Shown here: piece after piece, positions 7,334 to 17,034 of the stretch
Position numbering within the stretch: the first letter of the stretch is position 1
Layout: every line of letters begins with the position of its first letter
NCBI GenBank assembly: GCA_028688835.1
Contig: JAQTXL010000008.1
Span: forward strand, 1-40,390
From: Candidatus Nanopelagicales bacterium
Lineage (GTDB): Bacteria; Actinomycetota; Actinomycetes; S36-B12
Length of the DNA stretch: 40,390 nucleotides
Direction: 5' to 3'
Translations under genes and position numbers: made by a program
The notes under the pieces: model-generated
The model's database searches: none
The model's input: only the letters and a program-made list of their open reading frames with translations
Told to the model about the DNA's origin: nothing

Positions 7334-7972
7334 GTGACTCACAGCTTCTCTGCACCGACCGGCCCGTACATGGCGGGTGGCGGCATGACCGGCTTCGGCG
7401 ACATGCTCGATGAGCGACTCCTGCGCGAGCGCATCGTGTGGCTCGAGGGCGAGGTGCGCGACGAGAACTCCAACCGCATCGCCAAGCAGCTGCAGGTCCT
7501 CGCGGCCGAGGATCCGGTCAAGGACATCACGCTCTACATCAACTCGCCCGGCGGCTCGGTCACGGCAGGCATGGTCATCTACGACACCATGCAGTTGATC
7601 CCCAACGACGTGGCCACGATCTCGATGGGCCTGGCGGCCTCGATGGGCCAGTTCCTGCTGTGCGCCGGCGCCCAGGGCAAGCGCTATGCCACGCCGAACA
7701 CGCGCATCATGATGCACCAGCCGCTCGGCGGCATCGGGGGCACGGCCTCGGACATCAAGATCCAGGCCGAGCAGATGCTCCTGCTCAAGAAGCGCCTCGC
7801 GCAGCTCATCGCCGACCACAGCGGCCAGACCGTCGACCAGATCGAGGAGGACTCCGATCGCGACCGCTGGTTCACGCCCGTCGAGGCCCAGGCCTACGGC
7901 CTGATCGACCACGTCTACAGCTCCGCAGCCGATGCACCGCCAGCAGCAAGCGCCAAGGGAGAGACCAAGTGA
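7334..7972 (+). CDS. clpP1: ATP-dependent Clp protease proteolytic subunit 1
   Basis: A 212-residue serine protease subunit. The catalytic triad is Ser103 (GLAASMGQF), His128 (MMHQP) and Asp177 (DSDRDRWF), each six residues beyond the E. coli ClpP numbering. INSPGGSV forms the oxyanion-region loop. The first 20 residues form a glycine-rich propeptide-like tail. In actinobacteria ClpP1 and ClpP2 assemble into a mixed tetradecamer fed by ClpX or ClpC1; the two genes here overlap (GTGA), favouring equal synthesis. The GTG start has AGGAGG six nt upstream. The promoter region carries a ClgR-like box. Confidence 0.97.
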   Translation: MTHSFSAPTGPYMAGGGMTGFGDMLDERLLRERIVWLEGEVRDENSNRIAKQLQVLAAEDPVKDITLYINSPGGSVTAGMVIYDTMQLIPNDVATISMGLAASMGQFLLCAGAQGKRYATPNTRIMMHQPLGGIGGTASDIKIQAEQMLLLKKRLAQLIADHSGQTVDQIEEDSDRDRWFTPVEAQAYGLIDHVYSSAADAPPAASAKGETK

Positions 7973-8580
7973 ACGTCCTGAACCCGCAGAGCCGCTACAT
8001 CCTCCCGGAGTTCCGCGAGCGTCACGCCAACGGCGAGCGCGTGCACAACCCCTACACCAAGCTCTTCGAGGAGCGCATCATCTTCCTGGGCGTGCAGATC
8101 GACGACGCCTCCGCCGACGACGTCATGGCCCAGCTGCTGTGCCTGGAGTCGATGGACCCTGATCGCGACATCCAGATCTACATCAACTCGCCCGGTGGCT
8201 CGTACACCGCGATGACCGCGATCTACGACACCATGCAGTTCGTCAAGCCGCAGATCCAGACCGTGTGCCTGGGCCAGGCCGCCTCGGCCGCATCGGTGAT
8301 CCTCGCCGCTGGCACGCCGGGCAAGCGCTTCGCGCTGCCCCACGCGCGCATCCTGATCCACCAGCCCTACACCGAGGGCGGCGGCCAGGGCTCCGACATC
8401 GAGATCCAGGCCAACGAGATCCTGCGGATGCGCGCCGAGATGGAGGGCCTGCTGGCCCACCACTGCAACCGCACGCCCGAGCAGGTCGCCAAGGACATCG
8501 ATCGCGACAAGATCCTCACCGCGGCAGATGCCAAGGACTACGGCCTGATCGACCAGGTCATCGCGTCTCGCAAGGCCTGA
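7969..8580 (+). CDS. clpP2: ATP-dependent Clp protease proteolytic subunit 2
   Basis: A 203-residue paralogue of ClpP1. The triad is Ser106 (GQAASAASV), His131 (LIHQP) and Asp180 (DIDRDK). The GTG start at 7969 overlaps the clpP1 stop codon, so translation is coupled. Its N-terminus ([14 protein letters not shown]) is longer and different from ClpP1, as in other actinobacteria where the two rings are distinct and the ATPase docks on ClpP2. Residue-level family match is very clear. A short hairpin follows the stop codon before clpX. Confidence 0.97.
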   Translation: MNVLNPQSRYILPEFRERHANGERVHNPYTKLFEERIIFLGVQIDDASADDVMAQLLCLESMDPDRDIQIYINSPGGSYTAMTAIYDTMQFVKPQIQTVCLGQAASAASVILAAGTPGKRFALPHARILIHQPYTEGGGQGSDIEIQANEILRMRAEMEGLLAHHCNRTPEQVAKDIDRDKILTAADAKDYGLIDQVIASRKA

Positions 8581-8586
8581 TCCGCG

Positions 8587-8604
8587 GTCGCAGCCACCTG
8601 CGAC
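8587..8604 (+). terminator. Weak hairpin after clpP2
   Basis: A perfect 7-bp stem GTCGCAG/CTGCGAC with a CCAC loop, 6 nt after the clpP2 stop, without a T tract. It may attenuate rather than stop transcription into clpX, or may only protect the 3' end. Confidence 0.4.
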
Positions 8605-8693
8605 GCGGCGCGCCATTCGGTATTTCTGCGTGAAGGGCCTCGGCAGGGTAGCGTCAGGCAGGTCAGCATGACTCTCATACGGAAGGCTTAGGC

Positions 8694-9971
<1,278 letters not shown>

Positions 9972-9978
9972 TCGCCGG

Positions 9979-10010
9979 CGAGCCTGGGTTCAGCCGAGGT
10001 CCGAGGCTCG
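9979..10010. terminator. Possible bidirectional terminator between clpX and the GGDEF/EAL gene
   Basis: Arms CGAGCCT (9979-9985) and AGGCTCG (10004-10010) can pair around an 18-nt loop. The hairpin sits between the two convergent genes and overlaps the last codons of the minus-strand one. No T tract is present. Confidence 0.35.
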
Positions 10011-12707
10011 ACTGCTCATCCCTGCAACCACGCCCTGCACGTCCGCGCACGAGTGCTCCGGCTCCATGGTGAGACGGATGCCGTGCCGGTGCAGTTCGCG
10101 CGCATCCGCATGACGATCCACCTGCCCGATGAGCCGAGTCCCGGTGCTCGCGATCGCCGTGACGGTCTGCTGGATGGTCAGCGAGTCCAGGCCGGCAGCG
10201 CCCTGGAGCAGTGACTGCGGGAACACGATCGCCCAGCGCTGCCAGCCGAACAGGTCGCCCGCGTCCGCGCCGGCGGCCGCAGCAGCCGTGACCGCGATGC
10301 TGATCCCTCGGTCGGCGAGCACGCGCAGCGCCTGCCCGGCGCCGAGCGGGATCGTGTCGACGAGCACCACCGTGCGCGAGCACTGCCGCCGATCCAGGCG
10401 CGGGCTCATGAGATTGGGCAGTGACAGGTGCCCGGCATCGGGATGGAGCAGCACCGAGGGCAGTGCGGCCATGATCATCATGTCGTGCATGCCGCACGCG
10501 TCGGCCTCCTCCATCACCGCGACGATGTGGTCGAGGGTGATGTCGGTGGCCGCGGCGGCCAGGTCGGACTGGCGGTTGACGAGCATCGCGAAGGCCTCGG
10601 CACTGCTGAGGTCGACGTTGCCCAGTGTCCGGTTCCACCCGACGCTGCACACGAGGGCCCGTGCCTGCTGCGTGTCGGCGTCGACGACCGGCAGCACCTC
10701 GAGGAGCAGTGACTCGGCGTCGGCGCGCGAGCGCAGCTGGGCGAGCATGTCGACGGTCGTCATCGGCGGCTCCGGTTCGCCGATGATGTCCTCCGGACGG
10801 ATGTTGTACGTGAGCAGCGACTCGACAGCGAAGGGGTTGCGCGCGTCGGTGTCGGCCCCCAGGCGTGCAAGTGCGGTGCTCATGAGCCCGTCCTGGGTGA
10901 AGTCGTCGACCTGGTGCGCTGCATAGCCGAAGGAGACGCTCACGTGCACGTCGATGTCCGCATGCTGGGCCGGCACGGCGCCGTGGTCGTTGATGCGCTG
11001 CTGCAGGCCGCGCAGCAGGCTGATGCCGTTGCGGATCAGGGGCCCGCCGGCCAGCGCCACCCAGATCCGGCCGGGAGCCTCATAGGCCACGAAGACATCG
11101 TGTCCCGTGAAGGCCTCGTGGCCCAGGGCCAGGCGCACGACCTGCGCGACCGCAGCCTGCTCGAACCGCCCGCCCGACAGCGCGCCGAAGTCGTCGATCG
11201 CGAAGACGCCCACGATCAGCGAGTCGCTGTGCGGACTGGCATCCGCGCGGGCGCGCATGCGGTCCATCGCCTTGGCGAAGGCGGCGAGCGTGGGCCAGCG
11301 GTGCACCGGGTCGAACATCGCGTCGAAGGAGGAGAGTTCCCGAGTGTCGCCCACGGCGACCGTCGGCGTGAGCAGCGTGATGGCGGCCAGGCTCGTGAAC
11401 TCCTCGACGAGGGCCGCCGACCGGGTGACGAACCAGCCCGGCCACAGCCATGCGGAGACGGTCACGCCCGTGGAGTTCGACAGCACCGGCGAGGGGATGC
11501 AGTGCAGGTGCAGGTGCAGGTGCGGGGTGATGTCCAGCGCCCCGGCGTCGATCGCCGGTGATCCGTCGTAGCGATCGGCGGTGACCAGGGTGCTCCCGAC
11601 ACTGCCGTGCCCGTCGTCGATGACGGACAGGGCCCGGGTGGCGCCGAAGACCGAGACCGCCATGCGCGCGACCGTCGGCAGTGCGGCCCGGCGGGCGAGG
11701 TCGGGGTGCAGCGAGCCGTCGGCCAGGCGCACGACGATCTGCGCCTGGTGCTGCTGCCACAGGGCCAGCGTGTGCGCAGCATCCCGACGCCACATGACGA
11801 TCGACCCGCAGCACAGGGCCAGCCAGCCGGCGATCAGCACGCCGAGCCCCGCCGCGCCGGCGCCGACGCCCGTCGCATCGCCGAGGGACTCGGCTCGCGC
11901 CGCATCGACCCACGCGACCAGCCAGGCCAGCCCGGCGCAGGTCAGTGCCACGAGCGGGCGACGGGTGTCGGTGAGATCCCGGGTGAGCCCCCAGGGCACC
12001 CGGACGGCACTCACCCAGCGCTGCACTGCATTGAAGGCGACACCGACGAGCATGGCCACGACTCCGGCCAGGACCATGGGCAGCGGTGAGCGGTTGTAGG
12101 ACGCCGAGGGGGCGAGGGGGGCGACGATGACGAAGGCGGAGGTCGCGATCGCGCCGGCGGTGACGATCTCGGTGAGCACGTGGAAGCGAGCATTGGCGTC
12201 GGCGGTGAGCCGGCGCCGGGTCGTGGCGAGCAGGCGCACGACCATCGCCAGGGACATCAGCGTCAGCATGATCCATGGCTCGAACGCCAGGCCCGCGACC
12301 ATGCCGCCGACGAGCACTGCGTCGATCGTGATGGTCGATGCGTGCCACGGCGGGATGGGTGCTGACGGGCTGTTGAGCAGCGCTCGTGTGCGCGCAGCAT
12401 TGCGGGTGCGGAAGATCGCATTCGGTGCGAAGACGCTGACCACGACCAGTGCGATCGCAAGGCCCAGGGCCTGCATCCCCCCGCGCGGATCCATCGCGCC
12501 CAGGTCGTCGGTGTGCGGCAGGACCTGCCACAGGCCCAGTGCAGCAGCAGCGCACCAGGAGGCGATGCACGCGGCGCCGACGACACCGGCGCGGAACTGG
12601 ATCCGTCGCTCCGCCGAGCTGCGGCGCCGGAACGGGGTCTCGGGATACAGCCAGGCGCCGAGCACGTGCACGGCGTCATCGGATCGCTGGCGCAGGCCTG
12701 GGCTCAT
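9990..12707 (-). CDS. Membrane protein with degenerate GGDEF and degenerate EAL domains
   Basis: A 905-residue protein, last gene of the minor-pilin operon (13 nt after the PilX-like gene; GAGGGG ribosome binding site). Residues 38-305 contain about eight hydrophobic segments. A linker region follows, then a GGDEF-fold domain at about 460-625: FDPVHRW stands for the usual DPLTGL region and VHVSVSFGYA for the vSiG strand, but the GGDEF loop is AYEAP (541-545). An EAL-like domain at about 655-885 keeps the outline (ALVCSVGW for EALxRW; ADRGISIAV for the strand before DDFG; GTRLIGQV for the AEGVE strand), yet the EAL glutamate, the DD pair and the AEGVE glutamate are absent. Both domains are therefore predicted to be catalytically dead. 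A receptor or scaffold role controlling the pilus is inferred, in the manner of FimX or LapD. Confidence 0.75.
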   Translation of the reverse strand: MSPGLRQRSDDAVHVLGAWLYPETPFRRRSSAERRIQFRAGVVGAACIASWCAAAALGLWQVLPHTDDLGAMDPRGGMQALGLAIALVVVSVFAPNAIFRTRNAARTRALLNSPSAPIPPWHASTITIDAVLVGGMVAGLAFEPWIMLTLMSLAMVVRLLATTRRRLTADANARFHVLTEIVTAGAIATSAFVIVAPLAPSASYNRSPLPMVLAGVVAMLVGVAFNAVQRWVSAVRVPWGLTRDLTDTRRPLVALTCAGLAWLVAWVDAARAESLGDATGVGAGAAGLGVLIAGWLALCCGSIVMWRRDAAHTLALWQQHQAQIVVRLADGSLHPDLARRAALPTVARMAVSVFGATRALSVIDDGHGSVGSTLVTADRYDGSPAIDAGALDITPHLHLHLHCIPSPVLSNSTGVTVSAWLWPGWFVTRSAALVEEFTSLAAITLLTPTVAVGDTRELSSFDAMFDPVHRWPTLAAFAKAMDRMRARADASPHSDSLIVGVFAIDDFGALSGGRFEQAAVAQVVRLALGHEAFTGHDVFVAYEAPGRIWVALAGGPLIRNGISLLRGLQQRINDHGAVPAQHADIDVHVSVSFGYAAHQVDDFTQDGLMSTALARLGADTDARNPFAVESLLTYNIRPEDIIGEPEPPMTTVDMLAQLRSRADAESLLLEVLPVVDADTQQARALVCSVGWNRTLGNVDLSSAEAFAMLVNRQSDLAAAATDITLDHIVAVMEEADACGMHDMMIMAALPSVLLHPDAGHLSLPNLMSPRLDRRQCSRTVVLVDTIPLGAGQALRVLADRGISIAVTAAAAAGADAGDLFGWQRWAIVFPQSLLQGAAGLDSLTIQQTVTAIASTGTRLIGQVDRHADARELHRHGIRLTMEPEHSCADVQGVVAGMSSRASDLG
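11502..11523 (+). repeat. Short hexamer tandem repeat inside the GGDEF/EAL gene
   Basis: GTGCAG repeated 3.7 times. On the coding strand it encodes an alternating His-Leu run at residues 397-402 (HLHLHLH), a possible slippage site or metal-binding stretch. Confidence 0.7.
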
Positions 12708-12720
12708 CGGTGGTCCCCTC

Positions 12721-14916
12721 TCATGCGAACTCCACGACCTTGCGGCGCACCTCGACGAAGTCGGTGTGCACGACCTGGTAGGTGACGATGACCAGGCCTG
12801 CGCGGTCCGAGGTGACCGTCGCGCTGGTGCCAGCGGTGGTCATCGACGCCGTACCGCCGAGCGGTGAGGACGCGAGCTGGACGCTGCGCACCGACACGCT
12901 GGTGTCGTCGGGGTCGAGCAGTGCGAGCGTGACCGAGGCTCCGGCCGGCTGCTGCTGGACGTAGAGCTCGGACTGGCGCCCGTTGCCCCAGGGCTCATTG
13001 GAGAGCTTGAGCATGTACGGAGGCGTGCGCGTGGCCAGACGCGTGTCATACGAGTACTTCTTCTGGTAGCCGCTCGAGCTGCCCACGCCCACCGGGCATC
13101 GGTACTTCTGGGCGAGCGAGCCCCAGAGGTGGATGCTCCCGTTGCCTGGGCCCTTGTCGTGGCTCTGCGCACCGAAGCACTCCTGGATCGAGAGCAGGGC
13201 GAAGTCGTAGATGACATGGCTGGCATTGCTCGTCTTCCAGTCGCCGACCCAGGCGGGCGTCGACGCTGCGGTGAGGGGCCGGTAGGCGTAGGCGAACTTC
13301 CCCGCGGCCAGGCCCATGACGCTCTGCGAGGCAGGGTTCGGCTTGCCGTAGAGCGGGTCGGTCGTTGCCGCAGCCGGGCTCTGCAGGTTCGAGTCCTGCA
13401 GGCTGCCGGTGAGCACGATGTTGTTTTCGGTGCTGAGCATGACCTGGCCCTTGTAGGAGCCCTGCACGTACAGGTCGCCGTTGGCGCAGCTCGACCCGTA
13501 CCAGGGTGAGGCGACGTCGGCGAGCTCGGAGGGGAAGCCCTTGTTGGTCGACCCGGAGTTGAACAGGCTGCGATCGGTGACGTCGTTCGGGATGACGTAC
13601 GGGTACTTGCGCGTCCCCTTGAGCGTGCAGGTGGGCTCGGTGCCGCTCACCCACTGGTTGCTGACGTCGTAGGCGTTGTCCGGGTCGTCGACCTCGGTGG
13701 AGCGCCGCACGTTCTGCACGTAGATCACCAGGTCGGTGAAGCCGCTCAGCGGAACCCGCTTGGTGACCTGGCTGCCCGCGGCGCTTCGCAGGGTGGTGCC
13801 GTCCGAGCCGTCGCACCCGGGTCCCGTCTGCGTCGTGTCAGGGCTGGTGACGTACATGTAGCCCTCGCCGGACTCCTCGGAGAACCTGATGCGCGTTGGC
13901 CCGGTGTAGATGCAGCCCGACTCGCTCGCGCGCTGCTTCAGCAGTGCGGGGCTGGCGGGCAGGTCGAGCACCGAGTCATAGCCGGGGTTGCGATTGGTGA
14001 GGTCGGTGCCGGAGGCGGGCCGGTAGGCGTCACCCTGGTAGGCGGTGCTCCCCGACCACGTGCTCGCGCCGCCGCTGACGCTCGTGAGGATGTAGCGGCG
14101 GCTCGTGGGGCAGCCGACCTCGCCGGCGGCCAGGCCCTCGTTGGTCGTGCGGCAGGCCGAGGTGATCGTGCCGGGTGCGAGGGTGGCCGACAGGTCCGCT
14201 CCCTCGAGGCGCCAGATGTCGTTGGTGTGGAAGCGGCCGTTGAGCCGCTCGAAGCTGTAGATGCCGGCCCACTGGCAGAACTTCTGGTTGCGCTGGTTGC
14301 CGTTGCTGATGACACCTGAGCTGTTGACGGAGACCGGGCCGGGCTCGTACCAGCGGCGCGTGCACAGCAGGCGCGCGAGCTCCTGGCCGGTCCTGCCGGT
14401 GCCGCCGCTGTTCGCCGCGGTCGAGTAGGCGCCGGGCAGGTCGGGCGAGGAGGTCTCGATGTCGCTCATGTACGTGTAGTCCAGGGTCGAGCGCTTGGTG
14501 AGCACAGCCTGGATGGTGCGTGCCTGGTCGCCGGACCGACCGGTGACGTAGGCGCGGATCTCGCCCACGGAGCCCGATCGCGTGGCGTCCACGGCATACG
14601 TGAATGAGCCCTCGGACACGCCGCCGGGTACCGCGGTCCAGCCGCGCAACGCCGCGTTGTCGGTGTCGGCGACGAGAGCGGCGATGGTGCCGACCTGGAG
14701 CCGGGCCTGGATGTCGGCGAGGCCGGCCTCGGCTGCCTCCAGCGCCGAGTAGGCGTGCTGGCTGTCGAGCGAGGGCCGGATCTGGTTGATCACCGTCTGC
14801 GAGACGACGAGCACCAGTCCCATCATGACCAGGCCCCACAGGATGATCGCGATCATCGCCGCGCCGCGATCGGCGGGTGCTCCGTGCAGGTCCATCGGCT
14901 CGGGGGTCGTGGTCAT
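12721..14916 (-). CDS. Large PilX-like minor pilin or pilus tip protein
   Basis: A 731-residue secreted protein anchored by one N-terminal hydrophobic helix (residues 20-40, AMIAIILWGLVMMGLVLVVS). The following HAYSALEAAEAGLADIQARL is the hallmark of PilX N-terminal-domain proteins. The rest is an extracellular domain rich in Gly, Ser, Thr and Tyr with many scattered cysteines, no enzyme motif, and a beta-rich end. There is no glutamate at the fifth position after a G-F type cleavage site, as is usual for this family. The ATG at 14916 overlaps the previous stop (ATGA). Size and operon position suggest an assembly-initiating tip subunit or adhesin of the pilus; this is inference from known PilX/PilY1-type systems. 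Confidence 0.78.
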   Translation of the reverse strand: MTTTPEPMDLHGAPADRGAAMIAIILWGLVMMGLVLVVSQTVINQIRPSLDSQHAYSALEAAEAGLADIQARLQVGTIAALVADTDNAALRGWTAVPGGVSEGSFTYAVDATRSGSVGEIRAYVTGRSGDQARTIQAVLTKRSTLDYTYMSDIETSSPDLPGAYSTAANSGGTGRTGQELARLLCTRRWYEPGPVSVNSSGVISNGNQRNQKFCQWAGIYSFERLNGRFHTNDIWRLEGADLSATLAPGTITSACRTTNEGLAAGEVGCPTSRRYILTSVSGGASTWSGSTAYQGDAYRPASGTDLTNRNPGYDSVLDLPASPALLKQRASESGCIYTGPTRIRFSEESGEGYMYVTSPDTTQTGPGCDGSDGTTLRSAAGSQVTKRVPLSGFTDLVIYVQNVRRSTEVDDPDNAYDVSNQWVSGTEPTCTLKGTRKYPYVIPNDVTDRSLFNSGSTNKGFPSELADVASPWYGSSCANGDLYVQGSYKGQVMLSTENNIVLTGSLQDSNLQSPAAATTDPLYGKPNPASQSVMGLAAGKFAYAYRPLTAASTPAWVGDWKTSNASHVIYDFALLSIQECFGAQSHDKGPGNGSIHLWGSLAQKYRCPVGVGSSSGYQKKYSYDTRLATRTPPYMLKLSNEPWGNGRQSELYVQQQPAGASVTLALLDPDDTSVSVRSVQLASSPLGGTASMTTAGTSATVTSDRAGLVIVTYQVVHTDFVEVRRKVVEFA

Positions 14917-15572
14917 GCGGAGTTCACCAGCTTCACGCCCTGCGTGACGACACTGGCCGGCGCTGCGGGATCCCCGACGCTGACCTCGATGGACTCCAGG
15001 ACCTCGGGCGCAGTGATCGCGAGTGCTCCGGGGGTCACCGGCGGCGTCACTGCGTGCCGCGTGGCAGTGCAGCTCGTCGTGGGGTCGCAGGCGTAGTACG
15101 CGATCCCCAGGGGTGTGCCGCTCGTGGTGCGGATCTCGAACATGGTGCGACGCGTGGCCGATGCCGACCACGTCCAGCCCGATGCGGTCTTCGTGGGCGC
15201 CCAGATGTCCGAGTACACGTAGCGTCGGCCATCGGCGCGTGATCCGATGCCGATCGTGAACTTGTAGGGAGCGTCGTTCTTGGCACCGGTGCCTGAGTAC
15301 GAGTACGCCGTCAGCGTGCTGGCCGATGCCGACACGACCGGGCTGGCGACGCCCTCTGGCGTGTCGATGTAGCGCGCAAGGCGCGTGATCCAGATCATCG
15401 CGTCCTGGGAGTCCTGCTGCGCCTGCGATCGCGTCGTGGTCTCGCGCACGGCGTTGAAGCCCGCCAGGGTGGCCGTGCCGACGATCACCATGAGGGCGCC
15501 GAAGACGCCGATGGCGACCACGAGCTCGATCAGTCCGAAGCCTTCGTCGGACGCGCGCGGGTCGCGGCTCAT
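14913..15572 (-). CDS. PilW-like minor prepilin
   Basis: A 219-residue prepilin. The leader MSRDPRASDEG ends before the cleavage site G11-F12, followed by GLIELVVAIGVFGALMVIVG with the required glutamate at mature position 5. The mature globular part has two close cysteines (YYACDPTTSC) probably forming a disulfide loop. It fits the PilW/GspJ-like group of minor pilins, which prime pilus assembly with PilV and PilX homologues. The ATG overlaps the stop of the PilV-like gene by 4 nt. Confidence 0.85.
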   Translation of the reverse strand: MSRDPRASDEGFGLIELVVAIGVFGALMVIVGTATLAGFNAVRETTTRSQAQQDSQDAMIWITRLARYIDTPEGVASPVVSASASTLTAYSYSGTGAKNDAPYKFTIGIGSRADGRRYVYSDIWAPTKTASGWTWSASATRRTMFEIRTTSGTPLGIAYYACDPTTSCTATRHAVTPPVTPGALAITAPEVLESIEVSVGDPAAPASVVTQGVKLVNSA

Positions 15573-16918
15573 GGCGTCACCGACGCGGTGGGCGCGGGAG
15601 ACGGGCTGGTCGACGTCGTCGGCGAGGCGGTGGGCGAGGCGGTGGGGGAGGCCGTCGGCGCATCGAGGTCGGCCAGGGTGAAGCTGACGACGGTCGGGGT
15701 CTCGGTCACGCCGGCGGCCGGGGGGACCAGCGGCGTCGCGGTCTGCACCGTCTGCCCGCCTGCGGTGAACGACCAGTCGCCGTTGGGCATCCCGACACGC
15801 AGGATGCCCAGGCTGCTCGTGACGCCGAGGTCGACGCTCGCGGTCGTGCAGCCGGCGCCGGCGTCCAGGTGGCGGGCGAGCACGTGCACCCCGGCGGGGA
15901 GCCCGCGCAGCTTGACCGGCCGCACGTCGAGCCGGGCATCCGTGACGCCTCCTGCGATGAGCGCGAAGGACTGGGGGAGCGCGGCATAGGCCTGCGGATC
16001 GGCGTCGGCGCAGTCGCCCGCCCAGGCATTGAAGCCCGAGGTCTCCGGCCAGAGCCCGGTCACCTGGGTGCCGACGAGCGCCGTCTGGGAGGTGCTGCCG
16101 GTCTGGTTGAGCGCCCACGTCACCGGGATGCCGCTGGCAAGGGGGTAGTCACTGAGGTCCCCGTCGAAGGCGATGCGGGCCTCCGGTGCGTACAGGAACG
16201 TCGGACGCGCGAGGGTGTCCGCGGTGATAGCCACGGTGCGGCTCGTGCCCGTGGGGGTCGGGGCGACGTAGTGCGGTGTCCCGGGATCGCCCAGCGACAC
16301 GACGAGCGATCCCGTCGGCAGCAGCTGCGGCACGTACAGGCAGCCGTCGGCGCCGGTCGTGTACGCGAAGGAGTTCGACGGGTGCGCGGAGTCCAGCCCG
16401 GTCACCACGATCCCGGCCACGGGTGCGCCCAGCTGGTCGGTGATCGCGATGGCTGCTGCGCCGGTGCCCGAGGTCGACGGCGCGGCGTCGGGCTCGATGA
16501 CGGTGTCCGTGGTGCTGGGCGAGCTCAGCCTGGGTCCGGTGACCTCGACGTGCACGCGCATGTACGACTGGCCCGGCTGCGCGCTCGCGCAGGCGCTCGT
16601 CGTCTGGCCCAGGCCCACCCAGCTCGCGGTGGTGGCGATGGTGAAGTCGGCGTTGGCTCCCGTGGGGCTGGTCGTGGTGAGCCCGGGGGTGATGCCGGTC
16701 GTTCCCACGAGCCGCAGGTGCTCCAGCCACGACTGCGCGATGTTGGCGGCGATCACGCGCTGCGAGTTCTCGTGGGTCGTGGTGAGGGACTGCACGAGGA
16801 TCGAGAACACGACGGTGGCCAGGCCGGCGAACACGACCAGTGCGGCCATGACCTCGACCAGGGTGAACCCGCCGTCGCCCTCGGGGCGCGGGTCTGGGCG
16901 ACGGCGCACATCAGCCAT
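15569..16918 (-). CDS. PilV-like minor prepilin with Cna-B/carboxypeptidase-regulatory-like domain
   Basis: A 449-residue prepilin and first gene of the minor-pilin operon. The leader is cut at G17-F18 in GDGGFTLVEVMAALVVF, with glutamate at mature position 5. After the pilin-type helix, residues 150-215 look like a Cna-B or carboxypeptidase-regulatory-like beta sandwich (AITDQLGAPVAGIVVTG, then GADGCLYVPQLLPTGSLVVS). The end (421-449) is a PTAS-repeat tail typical of wall-spanning or glycosylated linkers. The ATG at 16918 has GGAGGG upstream, and a pilus-type promoter element lies 51-58 nt before it. The extra domain makes it far longer than a usual PilV (about 150-200 residues), which suggests an adhesive or stabilising role. 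Confidence 0.83.
   Translation of the reverse strand: MADVRRRPDPRPEGDGGFTLVEVMAALVVFAGLATVVFSILVQSLTTTHENSQRVIAANIAQSWLEHLRLVGTTGITPGLTTTSPTGANADFTIATTASWVGLGQTTSACASAQPGQSYMRVHVEVTGPRLSSPSTTDTVIEPDAAPSTSGTGAAAIAITDQLGAPVAGIVVTGLDSAHPSNSFAYTTGADGCLYVPQLLPTGSLVVSLGDPGTPHYVAPTPTGTSRTVAITADTLARPTFLYAPEARIAFDGDLSDYPLASGIPVTWALNQTGSTSQTALVGTQVTGLWPETSGFNAWAGDCADADPQAYAALPQSFALIAGGVTDARLDVRPVKLRGLPAGVHVLARHLDAGAGCTTASVDLGVTSSLGILRVGMPNGDWSFTAGGQTVQTATPLVPPAAGVTETPTVVSFTLADLDAPTASPTASPTASPTTSTSPSPAPTASVTP
15621..15656. repeat. 12-nt tandem repeat encoding Pro-Thr-Ala-Ser units
   Basis: Three copies of a 12-nt unit (GGCGAGGCGGTG and variants on the plus strand) encoding PTAS units in the C-terminal tail of the PilV-like protein. 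Copy number could vary by slippage. Confidence 0.75.
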
Positions 16919-16968
16919 GACCCACCCTCCACGCAGCAGACACGAGTCGCGTTGTCGTCCCCATGGAT

Positions 16969-16996
16969 GTTTCGGACCGATTCGGCGGGCCGGGCA
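16969..16996 (-). promoter_or_regulatory. Pilus-type promoter element upstream of minor-pilin operon
   Basis: Minus-strand TCCGAAAC (16969-16976) within ATCGGTCCGAAAC, identical over 13 bases to the element before pilA. TGCCC (16992-16996) lies 15 nt upstream. The -10-like core resembles the sigma-28 element GCCGATAA. Predicted transcription start is about 44 nt before the PilV-like ATG. Confidence 0.6.
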
Positions 16997-17034
16997 CTGC
17001 TGCCATGATGGGGGCCGACATCGGGAGGACTCGC

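Noticed and set aside
14917-15171. An 85-codon N-terminal extension of the PilX-like gene
   Set aside because: It overlaps the PilW-like coding sequence in another frame and has no pilin-like sequence; the ATGA-coupled start at 14916 places the membrane helix correctly.
15621-15656. Short direct repeats considered as a CRISPR or regulatory array
   Set aside because: They are in-frame codons of a PTAS tail without spacers; no CRISPR array or cas gene exists in the window.
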